Source of the DNA: Paludibacteraceae bacterium
GTDB lineage: Bacteria; Bacteroidota; Bacteroidia; Bacteroidales; Paludibacteraceae
DNA length: 5,337 nucleotides
Direction: 5' to 3'
Assembly: GCA_016297215.1 (NCBI GenBank)
Contig: JAEDGZ010000044.1
Location: 1 to 5,337, forward strand
Shown: positions 1-5,171 of the stretch, piece after piece
How positions within the stretch are numbered: the stretch's first letter is position 1
Layout: every line of letters starts with the position of its first letter
Translations under genes and position numbers: made by a program
The notes under the pieces: generated by a model
What the model saw: the letters and a program-made list of their open reading frames with translations, nothing else
What the model was told of the DNA's origin: nothing
Database searches by the model: none

Positions 1-315
1 AAGTACAGCGAGAGTTATCAGAAGACCCACGGCGGGCTGTCTTATAACAGTCAGTACTTGCAGAACACCGTGGAGGGCTCGCAGGGCAGGCTGAAACTGG
101 TGCCGCTGGCGAACAAAGCGGACAGCAAGTTCATCCATATCTCCACCAAGAAGAACATGCTCTATGGCTACGACAACATGTCGGATGTAGAGAGTATCGA
201 GGTGGAGCGTTTCGCACCTTTCGTGCTGACCTATGTGGCAACGATGTTCTTCGGCGTGCAGTTTGAGTCCATCGACAAGAGTTGTCTGAAAGTGGTGGAA
301 CTCGCAACCGTGTAA
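1..315 (+). CDS. Probable phage major capsid protein, C-terminal part (5' end outside the window)
   Basis: The reading frame is open from base 1 to a TAA at 313-315, giving 104 residues with no N-terminus; an in-frame TTG at 58 is internal, not a start. The end of the protein (residues 46-103) has the pattern seen at the C-terminus of HK97-fold capsid proteins: a strand (IHIST), a segment of the form NMLYGYDN (52-59), then alternating strands (IEVERFAPFVLTYVATMF, 66-83) and a final GVQFES...LKVVELA stretch. In that fold this region is the end of the A-domain and P-domain. The next gene, 34 nt downstream, looks like a tail tube protein, and a portal-like gene lies further down, which supports a structural role. 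The assignment rests on pattern resemblance, not a search; another virion structural protein remains possible. Confidence 0.62.
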   Translation, partial: KYSESYQKTHGGLSYNSQYLQNTVEGSQGRLKLVPLANKADSKFIHISTKKNMLYGYDNMSDVESIEVERFAPFVLTYVATMFFGVQFESIDKSCLKVVELATV

Positions 316-349
316 TCTTGATTGTTGAACCGTTAAAATCCCACGAGAA

Positions 350-919
350 ATGAGTAATTGCACCTCTATTCAGAAGTCGCTCGCATGGTGTCAGGGTACT
401 CCCGAGTACCCGGGCATCAAGCGGCGTATCTACTACATCGCCAAGTCAGCCATTGCCAAGTGGCCGACGTTGCCGACCGACGACCTCGGACGACCCACAT
501 CTGCTATCTATGGGGGAAACTTCACCTTGATAGCCGACCAAAAGTGGCACTTCATCGATGTGTTGCCGGACAAGTGTCAGGTAACCTCGGAAGCGCAAGG
601 GGAGTTGCCCTCGCAGACGCAGTTGAACAAACTGACCGCCGTCCACCCGGGCGTAGGGGAGGAAGCGAGCGCGGCAGCCGCCTATATCAACAACACGGAC
701 AATGTGTTCCTTGTGGAGGATATGAAAGGCAAGTACCGCGTCATCGGTTCGGAGCGTTGGGACACGAAGTCCACCGTAGCGCAAGACCTCGGTCAGGGCG
801 CGACCGGCACCGCCTCCACCACTATCAACGCCGAAGCCTCGGATGTAGTGCCCGCACCGTTCTACACCGGCACGATAGAACTCGAAGACGGCACGACTAT
901 CAACGAGCCCGCTTCCTAA
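350..919 (+). CDS. Probable phage tail tube / major structural protein
   Basis: A 189-aa protein with ATG at 350 and TAA at 917-919. It starts 34 nt after the capsid-like gene with no promoter between them, so it is probably co-transcribed. The sequence resembles a structural protein family I know from Bacteroidetes prophages: an N-terminal part with PGIKRRIYYI (21-30) and AIAKWPTLP (34-42), a strand GGNFTLIADQKWHFIDV (55-71), a polar SEAQGELPSQ segment (80-89), the conserved HPGVGEEA (99-106), a lipocalin-like or tube-like strand set (NVFLVEDMKGKYRVIGS, 118-134) and a C-terminal PAPFYTGTIELEDG (168-181). The strand-rich composition, the absence of a signal peptide or membrane segment, and the gene position all fit a tube-forming virion protein. 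A frame-shifted 195-codon ORF over the same stretch is a shadow. Tail tube is the best guess; a head or decoration protein is the alternative. Confidence 0.55.
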   Translation: MSNCTSIQKSLAWCQGTPEYPGIKRRIYYIAKSAIAKWPTLPTDDLGRPTSAIYGGNFTLIADQKWHFIDVLPDKCQVTSEAQGELPSQTQLNKLTAVHPGVGEEASAAAAYINNTDNVFLVEDMKGKYRVIGSERWDTKSTVAQDLGQGATGTASTTINAEASDVVPAPFYTGTIELEDGTTINEPAS

Positions 920-931
920 ACGCGCAGACCG

Positions 932-1543
932 ATGAGCCTGATTGACCTCTCCATATTGAACCAAAGCGCACCCGCTCCGCAAGCAGAGAAGAACCTGTTT
1001 GCGGAGAAGGACAAGCGCAAGGCATGGGAGAAAGAGAAACTGGCGCGGTGTGATTTTCAGAAACAGGTGAAAATCTTGCACCGCCCCGGTTTCTATTTTA
1101 TCTCCGTATGGAACAAGTCCGTCAAGGGTCGTACCCTCACGGACATCAAAGGCGACGACGCGATGATACCCTTCTTCGCCACCCATGTGACGGAACTCAT
1201 CACCGACACGATCGGTGATAACCTCCGCAACGGCACTTGGGCTATCGTGGCAACCCCGAAACGCCGCCACCTCACGCATAACTTCGCCTCGCTCATAGCG
1301 GAGGAGATAGGCAAACGGCTGGGCATACCGTTCTACGACGACTGCGCACACGCCCGCACCCGCGAGCGTATCAATGCCGTCTTCACCGCCAACAACATCC
1401 CCGCGGAGCAGAACATCATCGTCTTTGACGACTTCGTTACTACCGGCTCAACCATCATCGCGATGAAGAACCTGCTGGATGGTTTGGGCAAGACATCGGT
1501 TTATTTTATCGGAATCAATAACCACCTATCAAATGGATATTAA
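932..1543 (+). CDS. Type I phosphoribosyltransferase-domain protein
   Basis: A 203-aa protein. The PRPP-binding motif of type I phosphoribosyltransferases is clear at residues 163-174 (IVFDDFVTTGST): a hydrophobic strand, two acidic residues and the TTGST loop that holds the 5-phosphate of PRPP. An upstream strand WAIVATPKRR (103-112) matches the PPi-loop strand of the fold, and GIPFYDD (131-137) lies in the hood/core region as in ComF-like members. The N-terminal 50 residues are polar and charged (QAEKNLFAEKDKRKAWEKEK, 17-36) and are not part of the core domain. The substrate is unknown: family members salvage bases or handle nucleotides, but the hood that sets specificity is not recognisable here. 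It begins 12 nt after the tail-tube-like gene and overlaps the next gene by 11 nt, so it belongs to a tightly coupled operon. No Shine-Dalgarno sequence is visible, which is usual in Bacteroidetes. Confidence 0.82.
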   Translation: MSLIDLSILNQSAPAPQAEKNLFAEKDKRKAWEKEKLARCDFQKQVKILHRPGFYFISVWNKSVKGRTLTDIKGDDAMIPFFATHVTELITDTIGDNLRNGTWAIVATPKRRHLTHNFASLIAEEIGKRLGIPFYDDCAHARTRERINAVFTANNIPAEQNIIVFDDFVTTGSTIIAMKNLLDGLGKTSVYFIGINNHLSNGY

Positions 1544-2075
1544 ACTCACCCAACGCATACAGGACTGGCTGGAAGCCTCTCCTGCCGACCGCTCCATTGA
1601 GGAGGGCGCGGAGATAGTTCTCAAACTGACAGGCAACCGCTTTATGTGCCAAAACATCTTGGGTCGCAAGGACTACAAGATGGTGGAGTATCAACTGCGC
1701 AAGTACCTCCCGCAACGCCTGCAACAGGTAACGCACGAGGAGGTGGAGCAGATGAAGAAAGCGGCTGCCAAGATAGCCGAGGAGCACCACCTTGATACCA
1801 TCCGCAAGTCTGCCAAGACACTGCCGGAGGAATGGAAGAAAGGCAAGCGTGAAGACCACGACAGCCTGCCCGAGGAGGTGCAAGCACTATACGCCGAGAA
1901 CCTCACCCTCTTGCACCGCATGCGCGAGTGCCACCTCCAAGCGCGGAAGATAGCACTCGCCGACAAACCTTGCGCAGACTGTGATATTTATCCGTTCGTC
2001 AAGGAACTTATCGAACTGGATAAACGCTTGCACAGCAACTGGCAGACCTACGATGAGTACGGACGCGAGGAATGA
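1533..2075 (+). CDS. Conserved phage-associated protein of unknown function (180 aa)
   Basis: I chose ATG 1533, which begins MDIKL, over an in-frame ATG at 1479. The longer start would overlap the phosphoribosyltransferase by 65 nt and add an unrelated-looking 18 residues, whereas 1533 gives an 11-nt overlap typical of coupled genes. The protein looks almost wholly helical: an N-terminal DRSIEEGAEIVLKLTGNR segment (19-36), a long charged helix (THEEVEQMKKAAAKIAEEHH, 67-86), then GKREDHDSLPEEVQALY (104-120), MRECHLQARK (130-139), a CADC pair (147-150) and a C-terminal FVKELIELDKRL...NWQTYDEY. I recall close relatives in Bacteroidetes prophages but no function. The CxxC together with C133-H134 could form a metal site; this is speculation. 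The stop overlaps the next start by 4 nt (ATGA), so it is probably translated with the HKD protein and may be its partner. Confidence 0.85.
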   Translation: MDIKLTQRIQDWLEASPADRSIEEGAEIVLKLTGNRFMCQNILGRKDYKMVEYQLRKYLPQRLQQVTHEEVEQMKKAAAKIAEEHHLDTIRKSAKTLPEEWKKGKREDHDSLPEEVQALYAENLTLLHRMRECHLQARKIALADKPCADCDIYPFVKELIELDKRLHSNWQTYDEYGREE

Positions 2076-2584
2076 AACGCGGTGTCGCCATAGAGGACTA
2101 TTTGCAGCCCTTGCAGCCTAATCAGACGCAGTGTTACCTGACCAACACGCTGCAAGTGGCGGATATTGTCGAGTGGGTGCTTTCGCAGATTGGCAAAAGC
2201 ACCATTTGGCAAACCTCGTTCTCTATCTCCGAGGAGTTCCTGCGCAGGCTTTACTTTATCTCGAAATCCGGCAATGTGGACACTATCCACCTATTGCTGG
2301 ATTTCAAAGCCACGCAGAAGACCCTCCGCCTATGGGCTTTTCTCACGCAGGTCATCCAACACACCTACCTCGCCGACAACCACAGCAAGGTGATTCTGAT
2401 TCAGTCCGCTGCAATGTCCGTCGCGATAATCACCTCGCAGAACCTCACGCGCGGTAACCGCCACGAGTCCGCCATCGTAACCACCGACCCCGCGGTCTTC
2501 CATACGCTCCACGAGCAGATAGAAGACCTAATCCGTAACCACTCCGTTCCGCTATCGGAACTCTACAACGCACAAGTCAAATGA
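2072..2584 (+). CDS. Phospholipase D-like (HKD) superfamily protein, single motif
   Basis: A 170-aa protein whose ATG lies in an ATGA overlap with the previous stop. The PLD-superfamily pattern is visible: a strand and turn IWQTSFSISEEFLRRL (45-60), LLLDFKATQKTL (74-85), then the catalytic HxK at H104-S-K106 (in YLADNHSKVILI), followed by TSQNLTRG (121-128) and N129/E132, matching the SxN and downstream Glu of the family. In canonical HKD motifs an Asp follows the Lys after four residues; here that position (111) is Gln. Only one motif is present, so an active site would need a homodimer, as in the Nuc and BfiI nucleases. Known single-motif members include nucleases and phosphodiesterases; with no signal peptide or membrane segment, a cytoplasmic DNA- or nucleotide-directed role is likelier than lipid cleavage. 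This last point is inference. It overlaps the following small gene by 4 nt. Confidence 0.72.
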   Translation: MKRGVAIEDYLQPLQPNQTQCYLTNTLQVADIVEWVLSQIGKSTIWQTSFSISEEFLRRLYFISKSGNVDTIHLLLDFKATQKTLRLWAFLTQVIQHTYLADNHSKVILIQSAAMSVAIITSQNLTRGNRHESAIVTTDPAVFHTLHEQIEDLIRNHSVPLSELYNAQVK

Positions 2585-2811
2585 GAGCCATCCACATCAA
2601 CACCCTCCGCGAGATACTCTCGCACCCCGAGCCGGTGGATATAGCCCTGTTCACCGCCAAGGGAGAGATACAGCACTACAAGAACTGTATCTCCCTTCGC
2701 TATGATTTCCGCAACGGCACACGCCGTATCAAACTCCTTTCGTCAGGACAAATCCGCCAAGTCCGCGATGTCTGTATCTTCCAAATCAACGGCATGGAGG
2801 TGTTTTTGTAA
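2581..2811 (+). CDS. Small conserved protein of unknown function (76 aa)
   Basis: ATG 2581 lies in an ATGA overlap with the stop of the HKD gene, and the frame ends at TAA 2809-2811. The protein begins with a short helix (INTLREILSHPE, 6-17), followed by strands: VDIALFTAKGEIQHYKNCISLRYDF (19-43), TRRIKLLSSGQIRQVRDVCIFQIN (47-70) and a C-terminal EVFL. This suggests a small beta-barrel or SH3-like fold. It has eight Arg/Lys residues between 40 and 63, so nucleic-acid contact is conceivable, but nothing catalytic is visible. I recall similar small proteins in Bacteroidetes phage structural regions, without a function. It is the last gene of the four-gene run; an A+T-rich non-coding stretch follows. 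The overlap and clean stop make it a real gene despite its size. Confidence 0.75.
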   Translation: MRAIHINTLREILSHPEPVDIALFTAKGEIQHYKNCISLRYDFRNGTRRIKLLSSGQIRQVRDVCIFQINGMEVFL

Positions 2812-2859
2812 GCACAACAGATAATCACATCAAAATTGCCTATCATCAAGAAAAAACAC

Positions 2860-2905
2860 TTTTTTTGAAAAAAAATCAACCTATAAGTTGTTTATTTCAA
2901 AAAAA
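2860..2905. repeat. A+T-rich imperfect dyad upstream of and overlapping the toxin-antitoxin promoter
   Basis: TTTTTTTGAAA (2860-2870) pairs perfectly with TTTCAAAAAAA (2895-2905). A smaller repeat, CAAC (2877-2880) / GTTG (2887-2890), is nested inside with a 6-nt loop and overlaps the -33 element. It could be a regulator site or a weak transcription end for the upstream operon. No T-tract follows on the + strand, so it is not a standard terminator. Homopolymer runs make part of the symmetry cheap. Confidence 0.4.
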
Positions 2906-2918
2906 AGCAGTATCTTTG
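2888..2918 (+). promoter_or_regulatory. Bacteroidetes-type promoter of the toxin-antitoxin module
   Basis: The -7 box TATCTTTG (2911-2918) fits the Bacteroidetes consensus TAnnTTTG. A -33 TTG lies at 2888-2890 with 20 nt between the elements. Transcription would start near 2922-2925, about 20 nt before ATG 2946. This promoter lies inside the longer reading frame that opens at TTG 2865 and so argues against that start. Confidence 0.78.
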
Positions 2919-2937
2919 CACCGTGAATTAAAGATAC
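2910..2937. promoter_or_regulatory. Perfect 8-bp inverted repeat over the -7 box (candidate autoregulatory operator)
   Basis: GTATCTTT (2910-2917), a 12-nt spacer and AAAGATAC (2930-2937) form a perfect dyad centred on the expected transcription start. It covers the -7 box, so a bound dimer would block the promoter. The natural candidate is the XRE-type antitoxin encoded downstream, since such antitoxins usually repress their own operon. The second promoter in the window (see 3832-3865) shares TATCT-N16-AGATA. Confidence 0.55.
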
Positions 2938-2945
2938 ATCCTATT

Positions 2946-3491
2946 ATGACATTTGATGAGATAACCGAAAGCCGCCTTTGGGCAGTGCATTATGACAACG
3001 AGGAGATGAACGCGCTGGATACCGTATTTACGCAGTGGAACGATACCGGCTATCTACTTGACTTCTTCAGAAAAAACTTTGACGACCTCGTTTCCTACTT
3101 CAAAATCACCAAATTAGAGGATGCTATCTATGATACGATGGAGGACAGTGACGCTTTGGAGTGCTTGATACTTGACATAGAGCCGGAAGCCAACCTTGAT
3201 GAGTTGTTCCGTCCTCTGGAAAACAGCCGCACATCGGAAATGATGTTGAGCAAGGAAAAAGCACGTTTGAAGAACCGTCCCAAACATGCCAGTTGGTTGC
3301 GTATTTATGCTATCAAACTCAATCCGGGCATATATGTCATCACAGGTGGTGCTATCAAACTGACCCGTACCATGCAAGAGCGTGAGCATACGCTGAAAGA
3401 ATTGGAAAAGATGGAGAAAATCAGACAGTATCTTGTTGCTAACAAGGTCGTCGATGATGATAGTTTTATTGATTTTATTAAGGAGGACTGA
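2946..3491 (+). CDS. Probable type II toxin, HigB/Gp49-like (181 aa)
   Basis: I place the start at ATG 2946 (MTFDEITESR). The frame stays open back to TTG 2865, but that extension would translate the -7 box and poly-A tracts, giving a low-complexity N-terminus. The core pattern is in the C-terminal half: HASWLRIYAIKL (114-125), then GIYVITGGAIKLTRTMQERE (128-147) and a final helix HTLKELEKMEKIRQYL (148-163). This matches the strand-strand-turn-helix order of RelE/HigB/Gp49-type toxins that act on ribosome-bound mRNA. The N-terminal half (WAVHYDNEEMNALDTVFTQW, 12-31; KITKLEDAIYDTMEDSDALE, 53-72) is acidic and longer than in small HigB toxins. I recall this longer form in Bacteroides next to an XRE gene. 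The antitoxin follows after 2 nt. No Shine-Dalgarno sequence precedes this gene. Catalytic residues cannot be assigned from sequence alone. Confidence 0.68.
   Translation: MTFDEITESRLWAVHYDNEEMNALDTVFTQWNDTGYLLDFFRKNFDDLVSYFKITKLEDAIYDTMEDSDALECLILDIEPEANLDELFRPLENSRTSEMMLSKEKARLKNRPKHASWLRIYAIKLNPGIYVITGGAIKLTRTMQEREHTLKELEKMEKIRQYLVANKVVDDDSFIDFIKED
3480..3486 (+). promoter_or_regulatory. Strong Shine-Dalgarno sequence of the antitoxin gene
   Basis: AAGGAGG lies 7 nt before ATG 3494, inside the last codons of the toxin gene. It is the only full Shine-Dalgarno sequence before any gene here, and Bacteroidetes genes usually lack one. It fixes the antitoxin start and suggests that the antitoxin is translated more strongly than the toxin, which has none. 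Confidence 0.7.
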
Positions 3492-3493
3492 TT

Positions 3494-3805
3494 ATGAAAA
3501 CCGCCCAAGAACAAATCGCATTTTTGCGAGCGCATTCTTCTTCCACGCCGTCAAAATGGCGCGAGAAAGCGGAATGGCGCAGAGCCAACCGTGATTGGCT
3601 TCCTTACTCGCGCAAGATTGCCATCAAGACTGCGATGGCATTAGAGGAGCAAGACCTTTCGCAACGCCAACTGGCAGAACGCATGGGCTGCTCCCCGCAG
3701 TATGTGTCCCGCCTGCTGAAAGGTGAGGAAAATCTTTCTTTGGAAACCATCTGCAAATTAGAAAACGCGCTTAATTTATCTATCATGCAGACGGTATTAG
3801 ATTAA
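3494..3805 (+). CDS. XRE-family HTH antitoxin / repressor (HigA-like)
   Basis: A 103-aa protein. The C-terminal half is a clear Cro/cI-type helix-turn-helix domain (about 42-99): SQRQLAERMG (56-65) as helix 2, SPQYVSRLLKG (67-77) as the recognition helix, then ENLSLETICKLENAL (79-93), typical of XRE antitoxins. The N-terminal part has the motif KWREKAEWRRANRDWLPYSR (21-40), which I associate with Bacteroidetes antitoxins paired with the long toxin form found just upstream. The gene order, toxin first, matches higBA. The protein should bind and neutralise the toxin and repress its own promoter; the inverted repeat over the -7 box at 2910-2937 is the likely operator. A related dyad sits at the next promoter, about 30 nt downstream of this gene, so this regulator may also act on the portal operon. 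That last step is inference. Confidence 0.85.
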   Translation: MKTAQEQIAFLRAHSSSTPSKWREKAEWRRANRDWLPYSRKIAIKTAMALEEQDLSQRQLAERMGCSPQYVSRLLKGEENLSLETICKLENALNLSIMQTVLD

Positions 3806-3811
3806 CCCGTC

Positions 3812-3843
3812 TTTTCCCGCTCCCCCTTTCGTCCATATCTTTG
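3812..3843 (+). promoter_or_regulatory. Bacteroidetes-type promoter of the portal operon
   Basis: The -7 box TATCTTTG (3836-3843) fits TAnnTTTG. The -33 position holds TTTT (3812-3815), a weak match, 20 nt upstream. Transcription would start near 3847-3850, leaving a leader of only about 10-14 nt before ATG 3861. The weak -33 element leaves room for activation by another factor. Confidence 0.68.
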
Positions 3844-3876
3844 CAACAAAAAGCAGAGATATGGATTTTTCTTTTT
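3832..3876 (+). terminator. Intrinsic-terminator-like hairpin overlapping the portal promoter and start codon
   Basis: Arms 3832-3844 (TCCATATCTTTGC) and 3853-3865 (GCAGAGATATGGA) pair at 12 of 13 positions as DNA. The exception (T3841/G3856) is a U-G wobble in RNA, so the RNA stem is continuous over 13 bp with an 8-nt A-rich loop. TTTTTCTTTTT follows directly (3866-3876). This would end transcripts coming from the toxin-antitoxin genes. The stem is A+T-rich, so efficiency may be moderate. The same dyad is centred on the local transcription start and could equally be a protein-binding operator. Confidence 0.6.
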
Positions 3877-5171
3877 CCTCTATCGAACCCATCCCCAATG
3901 CCAAGGCGGCGGTGGCTTTCGTTCCCGACAGTGGCACGGTCTTCCGTGAAGACACGCGCCTTGACTATCGTGTCCTCAACGGCGGGCAACGTTTCGTGCC
4001 GTGGGGCGTGGATAACGCTATGCCCTACAACATCATCTCCAAAGTGGAGGATGATGAGACCCTCGCCACCTGTATGCAGTTCAACGCCGAAGTCTGCTAT
4101 GGCGCCGGCTTGCAGTACAACACCGACCGTTGCACCGCCCAAGTGCAGGACGACATCGAGGACTTCCTGCTTCAGAACGACCTCGCTGCCTATTTCCTCG
4201 GTGTCTGTCAGGACTTCAAGTACTTCGCGTTCGCCGTCTCTGTCTTGATACTCAACCAAGACGGCTCGAAGATAGTGCGCCTTGTCCGCAAGGAGGCGTG
4301 CAACTGCCGTTTTGCGCCGGCGGACAAACGCGGCAACATCCCTTTCGTGCTGTTCGCCGACTGGCGCAACGAAGCCCTGCCGGAGCGTTTCGAGCGTATC
4401 CCGTTGCTCTCTGTCTCCGCGCCGTTCGCAGACCTCCAGTCCCGCCTGCAACAGCATACCAAAGACCGCAAGTTCGCGGTCGTTACCCGTATTCCCACGC
4501 CCGACTACTGCTACTATCCCATCCCCTACTACGCCTCGCTGTTCAAGGGTAAGTGGTACGACATCAAACGCCTCATAGCCGTCGCCAAAGAAGCCAAACT
4601 GCGCAACGCCGCGCCCATCAAGTACCATATCGAGGTGGCTGCCAAGTATTGGGAAACTATCTTCCGCGCCGAGGGTATCACCGACAAGACGAAAATGCAA
4701 GAGCGCGTGAACACCGAGAAACGGCGTATCATTGACTTCCTCACCGGCGCGGAGAACAGCGGCAAAGTGTGGTTCTCCATGTTTTACGTCTCGCCCGACG
4801 GGCAGGAGCAGCACGATGTTATGATTACCAAGATAGAAAACTCCAAGGAGGGCGGCGACTGGGAAACGGACATCCAAGAGGCAATCAACATGGTCTGCTT
4901 CACCATGCGCGTGCATAGTAACCTTGTCGGCAGCGTGCCGGGCAAGGCGCAGTCCAACAACAGCGGCAGCGACAAGCGGGAACTCTACACCATCGCCCAA
5001 GCCCTGCAAAAGCCCTACCACGATATGCTTTTTATCGTCCACCGCTTGATAATCCGTATCAACGGCTGGCAGGGCGCATACCCCGAGTGCCCCTTTGTCA
5101 TGCTCACCACCCTCGACCAACACACCGACGCACAACAAATAAAACCCGAAGAAAATGCTAATAACCAGTGA
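3861..5171 (+). CDS. Probable phage portal protein
   Basis: A 436-aa protein with ATG at 3861 and TGA at 5169-5171. It follows the layout of portal proteins known from Bacteroidetes prophages: an N-terminal VPWGVDNAMPYNI (47-59) and a helix leading to CYGAGLQYN (79-87), in which the chain commits to the wing/clip region; a middle part KYFAFAVSVLILNQDGSKIVRL beginning at 120; and a C-terminal SNLVGSVPGK (353-362) with NNSGSDKREL (366-375), then a long helix (QKPYHDMLFIVHRLIIRINGW, 383-403). Portals form the dodecameric ring at the capsid vertex through which DNA enters and leaves. The length is usual for the family. The first codons (DFSFSS) are encoded by the T-tract of the terminator-like hairpin. 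The next gene overlaps its end by 17 nt, so the two are coupled. No terminase is in the window to confirm the module. Confidence 0.7.
   Translation: MDFSFSSIEPIPNAKAAVAFVPDSGTVFREDTRLDYRVLNGGQRFVPWGVDNAMPYNIISKVEDDETLATCMQFNAEVCYGAGLQYNTDRCTAQVQDDIEDFLLQNDLAAYFLGVCQDFKYFAFAVSVLILNQDGSKIVRLVRKEACNCRFAPADKRGNIPFVLFADWRNEALPERFERIPLLSVSAPFADLQSRLQQHTKDRKFAVVTRIPTPDYCYYPIPYYASLFKGKWYDIKRLIAVAKEAKLRNAAPIKYHIEVAAKYWETIFRAEGITDKTKMQERVNTEKRRIIDFLTGAENSGKVWFSMFYVSPDGQEQHDVMITKIENSKEGGDWETDIQEAINMVCFTMRVHSNLVGSVPGKAQSNNSGSDKRELYTIAQALQKPYHDMLFIVHRLIIRINGWQGAYPECPFVMLTTLDQHTDAQQIKPEENANNQ

Noticed and set aside
358..945. A 195-codon + frame overlapping the tail-tube-like gene
   Set aside because: The product is rich in Arg and His and looks like an out-of-frame translation. 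The 350 frame gives the recognisable protein.
446..1351. A 301-codon open frame on the minus strand
   Set aside because: It covers parts of the tail-tube-like and phosphoribosyltransferase genes, both with recognisable motifs on the + strand. Its product is Arg/Val/Gly-rich without any motif.
1479..1532. An earlier ATG for the 180-aa gene
   Set aside because: It would overlap the phosphoribosyltransferase gene by 65 nt across its conserved C-terminal part. ATG 1533 gives an ordinary coupling overlap and a plausible N-terminus.
2851..2866. AAAAAA-CAC-TTTTTTT as an intrinsic terminator after the four-gene operon
   Set aside because: The stem is only A-T pairs with a 3-nt loop and would be very weak. 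It reads equally well as part of the larger A+T-rich dyad at 2860-2905.
3783..5138. A 451-codon open frame on the minus strand, longer than the portal gene it covers
   Set aside because: It is antisense to a protein with clear portal-like motifs, recalls no known protein family, runs across the promoter region at 3812-3860, and has no promoter or ribosome site of its own that I can see. It follows from the codon bias of the + strand gene.
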